In this document: positions 1 through 9,089 of the stretch, in pieces
Layout: the number at the start of each line of letters is the position of its first letter
Position numbering within the stretch: position 1 is the first letter of the stretch
NCBI RefSeq assembly: GCF_007954585.1
Contig: NZ_CP042382.1
Span: 2,914,001-2,978,000 of the forward strand
Length of the DNA stretch: 64,000 bases
Origin: Pistricoccus aurantiacus
Lineage (GTDB): Bacteria > Pseudomonadota > Gammaproteobacteria > Pseudomonadales > Halomonadaceae
Direction: 5' to 3'
Notes under the pieces: model-generated
What the model was told of the DNA's origin: nothing
The model's input: the letters and a program-made list of their open reading frames with translations, nothing else
Database searches by the model: none
Translations under genes and position numbers: made by a program

Positions 1-818
1 CCTACGACTATCAGACCCTGGACATGAGCCTGGATAGCCCCGCCCCTTCCGCGCCGGATCCGCATCACTGGCTGGGTACCGACGATCAGGGCCGTGACGT
101 GCTGGCCCGGGTCATCTACGGCTTTCGCCTGAGCGTGGTATTCGCCCTGGTATTGACCATCGGCTCGCTGATGCTTGGGGTGCTGTTCGGCGGCGTTCAG
201 GGCTATTTCGGCGGCAAGACGGACCTGATCGGTCAGCGGCTCAGCGAAATCTGGTCCGGACTGCCGGTGCTGTTCCTGCTGATCATCCTGGCAAGCCTGG
301 TGCAGCCCAACCTGTGGTGGTTGCTGGGCATCATGCTGCTGTTTTCCTGGCTGGGACTGGTGGACGTGGTGCGGGCGGAATTCCTGCGCGCCCGCAACCT
401 GGAATACGTCCGCGCCGCCAAGGCGCTCGGGCTGCCGTCTCGGCTGATCATGTGGCGCCATGTGCTGCCCAACGCGATGGTCGCCACCCTGACCTTCATT
501 CCTTTTCTGTTCACCGGTGCCATCACCACCCTGACCGCCCTGGACTTCCTCGGTTTCGGCCTGCCGCCGGGCTCGCCTTCTCTCGGGGAACTGGTCGCCC
601 AGGGCAAGAACAACCTTCAGGCGCCCTGGCTCGGCATTACCGCCTTCATCAGCCTGTCGCTAATGCTGTCGCTTCTCGTCTTTATCGGCGAAGGACTCCG
701 AGACGCCTTCGATCCGCGTCATATTCACGCCGCCGCCCGGGAAAGCGTTCCGGAACCCACCGCCATTCAAGTCACCACCCAAGCCGACGAGACGAGGAAG
801 CCCGACCATGTGCGCTGA
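1..818 (+). CDS. yejE: Peptide ABC transporter permease YejE, 5-prime partial
   Basis: The reading frame is open from the window edge (position 3) and ends at 818, so the N-terminus, including the first membrane segment, lies outside. The visible part carries the conserved block around HHWLGTDDQGRDVLARVIYG, several hydrophobic membrane segments and the BPD_transp_1 EAA-type loop (ARNLEYVRAAKALG then LPNAMVATLTF). It closely resembles E. coli YejE, the inner-membrane permease of the YejABEF oligopeptide importer. It overlaps yejF by 11 bases, as expected for a co-translated operon; yejA and yejB should lie upstream of the window. Confidence 0.93.
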   Translation, partial: YDYQTLDMSLDSPAPSAPDPHHWLGTDDQGRDVLARVIYGFRLSVVFALVLTIGSLMLGVLFGGVQGYFGGKTDLIGQRLSEIWSGLPVLFLLIILASLVQPNLWWLLGIMLLFSWLGLVDVVRAEFLRARNLEYVRAAKALGLPSRLIMWRHVLPNAMVATLTFIPFLFTGAITTLTALDFLGFGLPPGSPSLGELVAQGKNNLQAPWLGITAFISLSLMLSLLVFIGEGLRDAFDPRHIHAAARESVPEPTAIQVTTQADETRKPDHVR

Positions 819-2412
819 TTTCGTGCTGCGCCTCGAGCAGCTGAGCGTGGCCTTCGACGGCAAGCCGGTGGTCGAGAACCTCGATCTCGCCGTTCGCCCC
901 GGCGAAACCCTGGCGCTGGTGGGAGAATCCGGCTCGGGAAAATCCGTGACCGCCCTGGGCGCCATGAATCTGCTGCCTCGCAACGCCCGGGTCAGCGGCA
1001 GGCGCTATCTGGAAGACACGGATCTCGCCGCGCTCAGGCCCCGAGATTGGCAGGGGCTGCTGGGTAGCCAGGTGGGTTTCATCTTTCAGGAACCCATGAC
1101 CTCGCTCAATCCGCTGCATACGGTGGCCAAGCAGATCATGGAAACCCTGCGCCTGCATCAAGGACTCTCGGGACGAGCGGCACGCGCTCGGGCCCGGGAG
1201 CTTCTCGAGCAGGTCAAGCTACCCCGGCCAGACGAATTGCTCGATGCCTGGCCGCATCAGCTTTCCGGGGGGCAGCGCCAGCGGGTGATGATCGCCATGG
1301 CCATCGCCAACAATCCCCGACTGCTGATCGCCGATGAGCCCACCACCGCGCTGGATGTTACCGTGCAGCAGGACGTTCTCGCGCTGCTGGCGGAACTGCG
1401 GGACCGCCACCGCATGGGCATGCTGCTGATCACCCATGATCTCAACCTGGTGCGTCGCCATGCGGATCGGGTCTGCGTGCTGTATCGCGGTCGGGAACAG
1501 GAAACCGGCCCGGTGGATCGGGTCTTCGAAGCGCCGCAAAGCAATTACACCCGGGCTCTGCTGGGAGCGGAGCCCGAGGGCCAGCCCTCGCCGCTGACCC
1601 GGGAAGAGACGCTGCTGGAAACCCGGGCGCTCAGCGTAGTGTTTCAGCGCCCCAAGAAACTGTTTGCCAAACGGCCCCTGCCCTTCGAGGCGCTGGCGCC
1701 GCTATCGATACGCCTCGCCCGAGGCGAAACCCTGGGCATCGTCGGCGAATCCGGCTCCGGCAAGACCACCCTGGCCCTGGCGGCGCTGCGCCTGATGGAA
1801 AGCCGCGGTGAAATCGTCTTCGACGGCGAACATCTGGAGCGCCTGAGCGGCAACGCGCTGCGGCGCCGGCGACGGCGCTTCCAGATCGTCTTCCAGGATC
1901 CCTACGGCTCGCTTTCCCCCCGCCTGCCGGTATCCCGGATCATCAGCGAAGGGCTGCGATTTCATCAACCCCAGCTCGATGATCCCACTGTCGAACAGCG
2001 CGTGCAGACGACGCTCGAAGAGGTCGGGCTCCCCGCGGACTGCGCCTCCCGCTTTCCGCATGAGTTTTCCGGGGGGCAGCGCCAGCGCATCGCCATCGCC
2101 CGGGCGATCATTCTCGAGCCAGAACTGCTGGTGCTGGACGAGCCGACTTCCGCTCTGGATCGTACGGTGCAGAAACAGCTGGTGGAACTGCTCAGGGCGC
2201 TTCAAAGCCGGCGCAACCTGAGCTATCTGTTCATCAGTCATGATCTGGCGGTGGTGCGCGCCATGGCGCATCGCGTACTGGTACTAAAAGATGGGCAGCT
2301 TGTCGAACAGGGTTCGAGCCAGCAGATACTCAGTGAACCAGAAAACGACTACACTAAAGCCTTACTTGCCGCCGCCAACTTAAAATCATTTAGTATGAGT
2401 GGTATAAGGTGA
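808..2412 (+). CDS. yejF: Peptide ABC transporter, duplicated ATPase YejF
   Basis: A 534-residue cytoplasmic protein with two complete ABC ATPase domains. The first has Walker A GESGSGKS at residues 39-46, signature LSGGQRQR and Walker [13 protein letters not shown]. The second has another [16 protein letters not shown] and [11 protein letters not shown]. This double-ATPase layout and the length match YejF, which powers YejBE. The ATG at 808 lies inside the end of yejE. The last 20 or so codons are richer in A and T. No clear terminator separates it from the yjb-type operon about 100 bases downstream. Confidence 0.94.
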   Translation: MCADFVLRLEQLSVAFDGKPVVENLDLAVRPGETLALVGESGSGKSVTALGAMNLLPRNARVSGRRYLEDTDLAALRPRDWQGLLGSQVGFIFQEPMTSLNPLHTVAKQIMETLRLHQGLSGRAARARARELLEQVKLPRPDELLDAWPHQLSGGQRQRVMIAMAIANNPRLLIADEPTTALDVTVQQDVLALLAELRDRHRMGMLLITHDLNLVRRHADRVCVLYRGREQETGPVDRVFEAPQSNYTRALLGAEPEGQPSPLTREETLLETRALSVVFQRPKKLFAKRPLPFEALAPLSIRLARGETLGIVGESGSGKTTLALAALRLMESRGEIVFDGEHLERLSGNALRRRRRRFQIVFQDPYGSLSPRLPVSRIISEGLRFHQPQLDDPTVEQRVQTTLEEVGLPADCASRFPHEFSGGQRQRIAIARAIILEPELLVLDEPTSALDRTVQKQLVELLRALQSRRNLSYLFISHDLAVVRAMAHRVLVLKDGQLVEQGSSQQILSEPENDYTKALLAAANLKSFSMSGIR

Positions 2413-2510
2413 AATACAGCGTCACAAAAGGATACAATTAATCTTGCATATTAGCTTTACCCCCCATACCCTTGGGTCCAATTGAAATCTATTTTAACGG
2501 AGGCTTTTCC

Positions 2511-2810
2511 ATGTCAAAGCCGAATATCACATTGAAATCCCTATTCGCCGGCTTGAGCATCGCCGGGCTGCTTGTTGCCCCCGTGACGATGGCACAGGAT
2601 TCTGTTTCCGATACGAACACAGTAAACTCCGGCGGCGCCGCCGGTTCCAGCGCTGCCGGCCTGTCCACCGGCGCTATCGTGGGTTCCACCGTCGTGGGTC
2701 TTGCGGTTGTCGGTGTTGCGGCGCATGCACTGGGCAGCGACGACAGTTCCAGCGGCACTTCCGGTACCTCTGGTACTACCGGTACCACCGGCACCACGGG
2801 CACGCGCTGA
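2511..2810 (+). CDS. yjbE: Small secreted exopolysaccharide-operon protein, YjbE/GfcA-like
   Basis: The start at 2511 follows a GGAGG ribosome site 8 bases upstream; a further in-frame ATG at 2472 lacks one. The 99-residue product has a signal peptide ending in MAQD, a Gly/Ala/Ser-rich central stretch that could form one membrane-active helix, and a C-terminal run of short SGT/TGT repeats. That composition, and its place as first gene before YjbF-, YjbG- and YjbH-like proteins, match YjbE/GfcA. The molecular function of this family is unknown. The stop codon overlaps the next start. Confidence 0.75.
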   Translation: MSKPNITLKSLFAGLSIAGLLVAPVTMAQDSVSDTNTVNSGGAAGSSAAGLSTGAIVGSTVVGLAVVGVAAHALGSDDSSSGTSGTSGTTGTTGTTGTR

Positions 2811-3460
2811 TGGCCAGGGGTCATGACATCATCTCAAAAGGCCGCTCTTTAGCGGTCTTGTCATGTTTATCCTTGGGGCTGGTGGGCTGTTCGTCGACAG
2901 GCAACTCTCCCCTGGGTAATACCCTAGCCTCTCTCATACCGGATCGAGAAGCGGTAGCCACCACCGCGAGATCGTTACCCTATGCCTCCGTCGCCGCGCA
3001 CATGGACGGCAACGACGCTTTGATGGTCATGGCGCATCAGGTGGGTGAGGATACGTTCTGGCAGGCCAGGGATCGAGCGACGCTGCAGTTACACGCCGGG
3101 CTGCCCTATCGCACCGCGGGCTTCGACAATGAACTGCTCAAGCTGGATTATCCGCCGATCGGATCGGCAGCCCCGAAGGAACGCCTTCCCGTAGTCGCGG
3201 ATTGGCAGGATGCCGAGGGCAACGAGCATCACCTGACCGGCTGGGTGCAACGGCAATGCCAGCCGGAGCCGCAGGTTGAACTGCCGTTGACGACCCTGGA
3301 TCTGGAGCGCTGCGAGGATAGAGTGGCCTGGAGCAACGGCCAGACCAGCCGTAATACCCTATGGTATCGCCCACAGGATCAGCGCGTCTGGGCAGGTAGC
3401 ATTGAACCCTGGCCGGATGCCAAGCGCATCGGCTGGCAGGTCGCCAGACCCTGGTGGTAA
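2810..3460 (+). CDS. yjbF: YjbF/GfcB-like lipoprotein
   Basis: A 216-residue protein whose ATG overlaps the yjbE-like stop (TGATG). Residues 1-27 form a lipoprotein signal peptide with lipobox LVGC followed by SSTGN, so it should be a lipid-anchored periplasmic or outer-membrane protein. The remainder resembles the YjbF/GfcB family, which precedes YjbG and YjbH in exopolysaccharide operons. The C-terminus is rich in Trp (GWQVARPWW) and ends inside a 15-base tandem repeat. The family is linked genetically to extracellular polysaccharide production, but the biochemical role is not established. Confidence 0.8.
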   Translation: MARGHDIISKGRSLAVLSCLSLGLVGCSSTGNSPLGNTLASLIPDREAVATTARSLPYASVAAHMDGNDALMVMAHQVGEDTFWQARDRATLQLHAGLPYRTAGFDNELLKLDYPPIGSAAPKERLPVVADWQDAEGNEHHLTGWVQRQCQPEPQVELPLTTLDLERCEDRVAWSNGQTSRNTLWYRPQDQRVWAGSIEPWPDAKRIGWQVARPWW

Positions 3461-3480
3461 TAAAACTGGTGGTAATAAAA
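3451..3480 (+). repeat. Perfect 15-base tandem repeat at the yjbF-yjbG junction
   Basis: Two back-to-back identical copies of ctggtggtaataaaa. The first copy encodes the final Trp-Trp-stop of the YjbF-like protein; the second repeats the same Trp-Trp-stop just after it. This looks like a slippage duplication, and it separates the end of yjbF from the likely yjbG start. Confidence 0.9.
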
Positions 3481-3525
3481 CCAGCAGTGACAAGAAAAGC
3501 GCTAATACGAACAAGAGTTCTCACC

Positions 3526-4302
3526 ATGTTCTCAGCAAGGATCACCGGTTATGCATTACCCCTGTGCGCGCTACTGCTTGGTAGCATGCTCGCACTGGAT
3601 ACCCATGCCGCCGACAACGACAGCGCGACGCTCCAAAGCCGACCTACCTTGACGGACGCCTGGCTCGCCATGGATCGCCTGCCTGAAGGCCGAGCGTATT
3701 ACCTGCTCGAGACAGACCGGGAGCGCCTGGACCAGCAAGGACGCCAGCTACGCCATGAGCTGGTGGAACTGATCGGTCAGGCGGGCCAAGCCGGTCAGAA
3801 CCGGCGCTGGCAAGGGCTGGTGCAATGGCAGCTCAAGCTCAACCAGCCCGCTACCCTGCGCACCCTGGCAAGCGCGGATCTGGCCTCACTGCTGGAAAAT
3901 CCGCGTAGCGCGCCGTTTCTCGACACCCTAGCCAGCTACGGCGCCTGCACCCCGGCAGACTGGATCGACGTCTGGACGCCCAACGGCGTAATCCGGCTCG
4001 ATTGGCAGGAAGGCAGCCGTCTGGCCAACACCCTGGACCGCCTGCCTAAAGACGCTTATCGCGGCGCGGACACCGCCACCGTGGTCACCCCCAGGGGAAG
4101 CACCTATCAACAGGGCGTCGCCGCCTGGAACCTGCAGGACGTCGCCCTGGCGCCGGGTAGTCGAATCGTATTTTCCCTTCCGCCGGTCAATATCTCCGCC
4201 CGTTGGGTCAACAAGAACCTGCCGAAATATCTGGCCGCGCGTATGCCTGGTAATGACTGTACGCGCGACTCAATGAAACCAGACGACGTGAGCGCCCCAT
4301 GA
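3526..4302 (+). CDS. yjbG: YjbG/GfcC-like periplasmic protein
   Basis: From the ATG at 3526 the product is 258 residues, close to YjbG size, and begins with a clean signal peptide (MFSARITGYALPLCALLLGS, cleavage near HAAD). A longer frame from a GTG at 3454 runs through the tandem repeat and lacks a good ribosome site, whereas AAGAG precedes 3526. The C-terminal segment GSRIVFSLPP is typical of the GfcC family, which carries a capsule-related fold resembling part of Wza. It probably works in the periplasm with YjbH. Its stop overlaps the next start (ATGA). Confidence 0.78.
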   Translation: MFSARITGYALPLCALLLGSMLALDTHAADNDSATLQSRPTLTDAWLAMDRLPEGRAYYLLETDRERLDQQGRQLRHELVELIGQAGQAGQNRRWQGLVQWQLKLNQPATLRTLASADLASLLENPRSAPFLDTLASYGACTPADWIDVWTPNGVIRLDWQEGSRLANTLDRLPKDAYRGADTATVVTPRGSTYQQGVAAWNLQDVALAPGSRIVFSLPPVNISARWVNKNLPKYLAARMPGNDCTRDSMKPDDVSAP

Positions 4303-6494
4303 TTGCCGATCGCCGTTCCTACGCCTGTCACTCATTTTGCAAGGCGGACGCCATTCAGGATCGTGAAAACCGCGATCATGACGCCAGCGCGCCGCGTCAA
4401 CGCTATTCACGCCTTGGCTTGAGCAGTTCGGTACTGATTTCCAGTTTCTTTCTGGCCGCTGCCGCCCAGGCGATGGATCCCGCGCTTTCACAAAGTGATT
4501 TCGGCGGTGTCGGCCTGATGCAGACGCCGACCGCCCGCATGGCTCCCGCGGGGCAGTTCTCGTTTTCCTATAACCAGGTCGACCCCTACCGGCGCTACAA
4601 CTTCACTTTCCAGCCGCTGGACTGGCTGGAAGCCGGCTTTCGCTATAGCGAAATCGACGATCGGCTCTATGGTGAAGCCATTGCCGGCGATCGGGATTAC
4701 CTGGACAAAGGCTTCGACGCCAAGTTTCGACTCTGGCAGGAAAGCCGTCGAGTGCCGGAAATTGCCCTGGGCTTTCGGGATATCGGCGGCACCTCGCTGT
4801 TCGGCGGCGAATACCTGGTCGCCAGCAAGCGCTGGTACGATTTCGATTTCACCCTCGGCCTGGGCTGGGGGTATCTCGGCGGACGCGGCGATATCGATTC
4901 CCCGTTCGGCTGGATCGACGACCGCTTCGACGATCGTCCGCGCCCCGATGTCGGCGAAGGCGGCGATTTCGATCTGGACCAGCTCTTTCGCGGACCGATG
5001 GCCTTTTTCGGCGGCGTGCAGTACCAGACCCCCTGGGAACCGCTCAGCCTGATGCTGGAATACGACGGCAACGACTACGAGAACGACCCGGCGGGCGAGC
5101 CTATCGATCAGGATTCCCCGTTCAATTTCGGCGCTCGCCTGAAGCTGACGGATTATCTGGCGCTGAATGCGGGCTTCGAGCGTGGCGACACCGCCATGTT
5201 CGGCATCGCCTACTCGGTGAATCTGGCCGATATCTCTCAGGTCAAGCGCGACCCCCAGCCGGTGGCGCTGCAATCCGCGCCTGAGTCCACCACCAACGAC
5301 TGGCCGGCGGTCAGCCAGAAGCTGGAAGACAACGCCGGGGTTCGGGTTTCGCGCATCATCGCCCGAGACGACAAGACCCTGGTGGTGGAAGGCGAGCCGG
5401 TGCGCTTCCGCTCCCTGATCAAGACCGAAGGCCGCGCCAACCGTATCCTGAACAACGAAGTGGACAAGGACGTCGAGACGTTCCGCTACCGCTGGCAGTC
5501 TCGAGGCATGGATCTGCGCGAGGATATCCATTCCCGCAAGGATTTCGTCGCGGCGCTCCAGGCGGAACAGGAAGAGATTCCCTATCTGTACGGGATCTAT
5601 GCACAAGCCGCATCCAAGCCAAGAGGCGAAGTACTCCACGAGAACAAGCCGCAACGCTTCCGCTACAGTATCGGCCCGGGACTCGACCAGAACCTCGGCG
5701 GGCCTGACGGCTACCTGTATCGCCTGTACCTCGATGCCAGCGCGGAATATTTCACCGATACCAACGGCTGGTTCTCCGGCACCCTGGCCTGGACCCTCTT
5801 CGACAACCTGGACGACTACGAATACATCGCGGATTCCGATCTGCCTCGCGTGCGCACCTTTATCGGCGACTATCTCGAGGAAGGCGACCTTGGCTTGACT
5901 AATCTGCAGTACACCCGTACCGCGAAGCTCAACGACAACTGGTATGCCATGGGTTACGGCGGTTATCTCGAGATGATGTACGCCGGGGTCGGCGGCGAGG
6001 TGCTCTATCGCCCCTTCAACAGCGCGTTTGCCCTGGGTGCGGATATCAACTACGTGAAGCAGCGCGACTTCGACCAGCAGTTCGGCCTGCGGGACTATGA
6101 TACCGTGACCGGTCACCTCAGCGCCTACGTGGAAACCGGCGTGAAAGACGTGCTGGCCAAATTTAGCCTGGGCCGCTATCTGGCGGAAGACTGGGGCGGC
6201 ACCATCGACCTGTCCCGACAGTTCGACTCCGGCGTGCGCATGGGCGCCTGGGCCACCTTCACCGATGTGAGCAGCGAGGAATACGGCGAGGGCAGCTTCG
6301 ACAAGGGTCTCTACGTTTCCCTGCCTCTGGACGCCTTCTTCACCACCTCAAGCCGCAGCAGTGTCGGCCTCAGCTGGTCGCCCCTTACTCGAGACGGTGG
6401 CGCCCGGCTCAACAAGCGCTACGAGCTGTATAACCTGACCGGCGAGCGCAACCTGGGCCGCTACTGGAAGGAAATCGACAAGGTGTGGGAGTAA
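4299..6494 (+). CDS. yjbH: YjbH/GfcD-like outer-membrane beta-barrel protein
   Basis: A 731-residue protein with a long polar N-terminal leader followed by a hydrophobic signal around residues 40-58 (LSSSVLISSFFLAAAAQA), then SDFGGVGLMQTPTARMAPAG, the hallmark opening of the YjbH family (DUF940). The rest is rich in alternating aromatic and polar strands, as in a large beta-barrel. The family is thought to act at the outer membrane in polysaccharide export, an inference from genetics. The ATG overlaps the previous stop; the 38-residue polar leader is longer than usual, so a downstream start is possible. A terminator follows 30 bases later. Confidence 0.85.
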   Translation: MIADRRSYACHSFCKADAIQDRENRDHDASAPRQRYSRLGLSSSVLISSFFLAAAAQAMDPALSQSDFGGVGLMQTPTARMAPAGQFSFSYNQVDPYRRYNFTFQPLDWLEAGFRYSEIDDRLYGEAIAGDRDYLDKGFDAKFRLWQESRRVPEIALGFRDIGGTSLFGGEYLVASKRWYDFDFTLGLGWGYLGGRGDIDSPFGWIDDRFDDRPRPDVGEGGDFDLDQLFRGPMAFFGGVQYQTPWEPLSLMLEYDGNDYENDPAGEPIDQDSPFNFGARLKLTDYLALNAGFERGDTAMFGIAYSVNLADISQVKRDPQPVALQSAPESTTNDWPAVSQKLEDNAGVRVSRIIARDDKTLVVEGEPVRFRSLIKTEGRANRILNNEVDKDVETFRYRWQSRGMDLREDIHSRKDFVAALQAEQEEIPYLYGIYAQAASKPRGEVLHENKPQRFRYSIGPGLDQNLGGPDGYLYRLYLDASAEYFTDTNGWFSGTLAWTLFDNLDDYEYIADSDLPRVRTFIGDYLEEGDLGLTNLQYTRTAKLNDNWYAMGYGGYLEMMYAGVGGEVLYRPFNSAFALGADINYVKQRDFDQQFGLRDYDTVTGHLSAYVETGVKDVLAKFSLGRYLAEDWGGTIDLSRQFDSGVRMGAWATFTDVSSEEYGEGSFDKGLYVSLPLDAFFTTSSRSSVGLSWSPLTRDGGARLNKRYELYNLTGERNLGRYWKEIDKVWE

Positions 6495-6523
6495 ACACCC
6501 CAAGTCGTAGTAGTAAGCAAAAA

Positions 6524-6550
6524 GGCCACGTCTTCCGACGTGGCCTTTTT
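6524..6550 (+). terminator. Rho-independent bidirectional terminator between yjbH and ugd
   Basis: A 9-bp perfect stem (ggccacgtc / gacgtggcc) with a TTCC loop, followed by TTTTT and preceded by AAAAA. It can therefore stop transcription from the yjb operon on the plus strand and from ugd on the minus strand. Confidence 0.95.
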
Positions 6551-6599
6551 GATGCTTGGCTCAATCCAGTCTTGATCACATCAAGACGTTCTAGCTTTC

Positions 6600-7943
6600 C
6601 TAGCTGCACGAGCGCAGTGAATCACCGCGACCCACCCCGTAATACATCAGGCCGGCTTCCTTGGCTGCCTGGGGGTCGAACAGGTTACGGCCATCGACGA
6701 TCACCGGCGTACTCAGCTGGCGCTTGAGCCAATCGAAGTCCACGATACGAAAATCCTTCCATTCGGTGCAGATCACCAAGGCATCGGCGCCTTTCACCGC
6801 CTGCACCCGGTCCGCGACCAGCACCAGATCGTCTCGCTCGCCATAGATGCGCCGACATTCCTTCATGGCCTCCGGATCGAAAGCCTGGACCGTGGCGCCG
6901 GCTTCCCATAACGCTTCCATCAAGGTGCGGCTGGGCGCATCACGCATGTCGTCGGTATTAGGCTTGAAGGCCAGCCCCCACAGGGCGATGGTCCGGCCCT
7001 TGAGGTCGCCGTCGAAGGCCTGGGCCAGCTTGGTGTAAAGCGTCTTCTTCTGGCGGAAGTTGACGGCTTCCACCGCATTCAACAGCTCCGGCTGATAATC
7101 CACTTCCGTGGCGGTGTGCGCCAACGCCTGCACGTCCTTGGGAAAACAGGAGCCGCCATAGCCACAGCCCGGATAGATGAAGCTGTAGCCGATGCGCGGA
7201 TCCGAACCGATGCCTCGGCGTACCTGTTCGACGTCAGCCCCCAAACGTTCCGCCAGATTGGCGATCTCGTTCATGAAGCTGATCTTGGTGGCCAGCATGG
7301 CGTTGGCGGCGTACTTGGTCAGCTCCGCGGCGCGCACGTCCATGAACATCATCTTTTCATGATGACGGTTATAAGGCGCGTAGCATTCGCGCATCAGGCG
7401 CATGACCCGCTCGGACTCGGTGCCCACGATGATACGCGCGCCGTGGGTAAAGTCCTTGATGGCAGCGCCTTCCTTGAGAAATTCCGGATTGGAGCAGACA
7501 TCGAACTCGATGGATTCCCCTCTGCCCTCGAGCGCCGCCGCCACCGTCTGGCTGACCCGATCCGCGGTCCCCACCGGCACCGTGGACTTATCGACGATCA
7601 CCTTATAATCCGTCATGTGCCTGCCGATGGTATCCGCCACCGACAGCACGTACTGCAAGTCCGCGCTGCCGTCTTCGTCCGGCGGCGTGCCCACGGCGAT
7701 AAACTGCAGCTGACCGAAGCCCACCGCCGCCACCGGATCCGTGGTGAAGTCCAGGCGTCCTCCGGCGACATTACTTTTTACCATGCTCTCCAACCCCGGC
7801 TCGAAGATTGGAATCTCGCCGTCTTTCAAGCGCGCGATCTTGTTCTCATCCACGTCCATGCACAGCACTTCGTGTCCCGCATCGGCCAGGCAAGTCCCGG
7901 TAACCAGCCCCACATAACCCGTACCGAAAATGGTGATTTTCAT
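6600..7943 (-). CDS. ugd: UDP-glucose 6-dehydrogenase
   Basis: This enzyme oxidises UDP-glucose to UDP-glucuronate using two NAD+. The 447-residue product opens with [20 protein letters not shown], the Rossmann NAD site. It has the active-site cysteine in [18 protein letters not shown] and the C-terminal UDP-binding domain. A TTG start eight codons upstream is possible, but the conserved family start is at 7943. It is the last gene of the minus-strand polysaccharide run and supplies substrate for the UDP-glucuronate 4-epimerase next to it, giving UDP-GlcA and UDP-GalA precursors. The two genes are separated by about 150 bases. Confidence 0.94.
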   Translation of the reverse strand: MKITIFGTGYVGLVTGTCLADAGHEVLCMDVDENKIARLKDGEIPIFEPGLESMVKSNVAGGRLDFTTDPVAAVGFGQLQFIAVGTPPDEDGSADLQYVLSVADTIGRHMTDYKVIVDKSTVPVGTADRVSQTVAAALEGRGESIEFDVCSNPEFLKEGAAIKDFTHGARIIVGTESERVMRLMRECYAPYNRHHEKMMFMDVRAAELTKYAANAMLATKISFMNEIANLAERLGADVEQVRRGIGSDPRIGYSFIYPGCGYGGSCFPKDVQALAHTATEVDYQPELLNAVEAVNFRQKKTLYTKLAQAFDGDLKGRTIALWGLAFKPNTDDMRDAPSRTLMEALWEAGATVQAFDPEAMKECRRIYGERDDLVLVADRVQAVKGADALVICTEWKDFRIVDFDWLKRQLSTPVIVDGRNLFDPQAAKEAGLMYYGVGRGDSLRSCS

Positions 7944-8090
7944 TCCTTTACTGCCCCCGAGATTCAAACGATTTCGATATAGCGCGCTTGCGACGTAGTT
8001 TAACGATCTCGTTGCTATAGCAAATAGTGACTATGGGTGAACCTGTCTGGTCCCATCCACGACTAAAAAAATGGTTACACGGCACAATAG

Positions 8091-9089
8091 TCATACAGAG
8101 TAATAGTCGCGATACCAGTCCACGAAACGCCGAACGCCCTCTTCCACCTTTATTGTGGGCTGATAGCCGGTCACCTCATAAAGCGCCTGGGTATCCGCCC
8201 AGGTGCGCGGCACGTCCCCGGGCTGCATGGGAAGGTAGTTGCAGTTCGCTTCGCGCCCGGTTGCCGCTTCCACCGCATGCACGAAATCCATCAGCCCCAC
8301 CGGGCTACCGTGGCCGATATTGTAAAGCGCATAGGGCGCAGTAGCGGCGGCGGGTTCTGCCGTGTCGGACTCGGGAGCCGCTGGAATCACCTCGAGGATA
8401 CGTACCACGCCTTCGACGATATCGTCGATATAGGTGAAATCCCGGGACATGTCACCGTGGTTGTAAACGTCCAGGGGTTTGCCTTCGAGAATCGCCCGGG
8501 TGAACTTGAACATCGCCATGTCCGGGCGTCCCCAAGGGCCGTACACCGTAAAGAATCGCAGCCCGGTAGCGGGTAGGCGATAAAGGTGCGCATAGGTATG
8601 CGCCATCAGCTCGTTGGCTTTCTTGGTGGCCGCATACAGGCTGATCGGCTGATCCACGTTGTCGCTGGTGGCGAACGGCACCTTGTCGTTCATGCCGTAG
8701 ACGGAGCTCGAGGAGGCGTACACCAGATGCTCCACCTGCTGCTGGCGACAGCCTTCCAGCACGTTGAGGAAGCCCAGCAGATTGGCATTCGCGTAGACGT
8801 GAGGATTTTCCAGGGAATAGCGCACCCCGGCCTGAGCCGCCAGGTGAATCACCCGATCGAAACGCCGTTCCGCGAAAAGCGCTTCCATGCCCGCGCGATC
8901 CGCCAGATCGAGCTTGATGAAGGTGATATCCTCGCACGGCGCCAGGTCATCCAGACGCGCCTGCTTGAGCGCCACATCGTAATAGTCATTGAGATTATCG
9001 ATGCCGGCGATTTCGTGGCCCTGACCGGACAGCCGCTTGGCCACCGCGTGGCCGATAAACCCCGCCATGCCGGTAATGAGAAGTTTCAT
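8091..9089 (-). CDS. UDP-glucuronate 4-epimerase (CapI type)
   Basis: A 332-residue short-chain dehydrogenase/reductase family sugar epimerase. The NAD site is GMAGFIGHAV near the N-terminus, followed by the GIDNLNDYYDVALKQARL segment typical of UDP-glucuronate epimerases. The catalytic SSSSVYG and YAATK motifs follow. It should interconvert UDP-GlcA and UDP-GalA in the cytoplasm. Its ATG overlaps the stop of the upstream ligase/polymerase gene, so the two are co-translated. A UDP-glucose 4-epimerase function is less likely because of the N-terminal signature and the neighbouring ugd. Confidence 0.88.
   Translation of the reverse strand: MKLLITGMAGFIGHAVAKRLSGQGHEIAGIDNLNDYYDVALKQARLDDLAPCEDITFIKLDLADRAGMEALFAERRFDRVIHLAAQAGVRYSLENPHVYANANLLGFLNVLEGCRQQQVEHLVYASSSSVYGMNDKVPFATSDNVDQPISLYAATKKANELMAHTYAHLYRLPATGLRFFTVYGPWGRPDMAMFKFTRAILEGKPLDVYNHGDMSRDFTYIDDIVEGVVRILEVIPAAPESDTAEPAAATAPYALYNIGHGSPVGLMDFVHAVEAATGREANCNYLPMQPGDVPRTWADTQALYEVTGYQPTIKVEEGVRRFVDWYRDYYSV

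Noticed and set aside
4488-6116. 542-codon open frame on the minus strand across yjbH
   Set aside because: It is the antisense shadow of a GC-rich real gene with clear YjbH-family features, and shows low-complexity Val/Ala/Glu/Gln composition with no motif.
7116-7982. 288-codon plus-strand frame opposite ugd
   Set aside because: Antisense shadow of a well-conserved dehydrogenase, with no ribosome site or motif.
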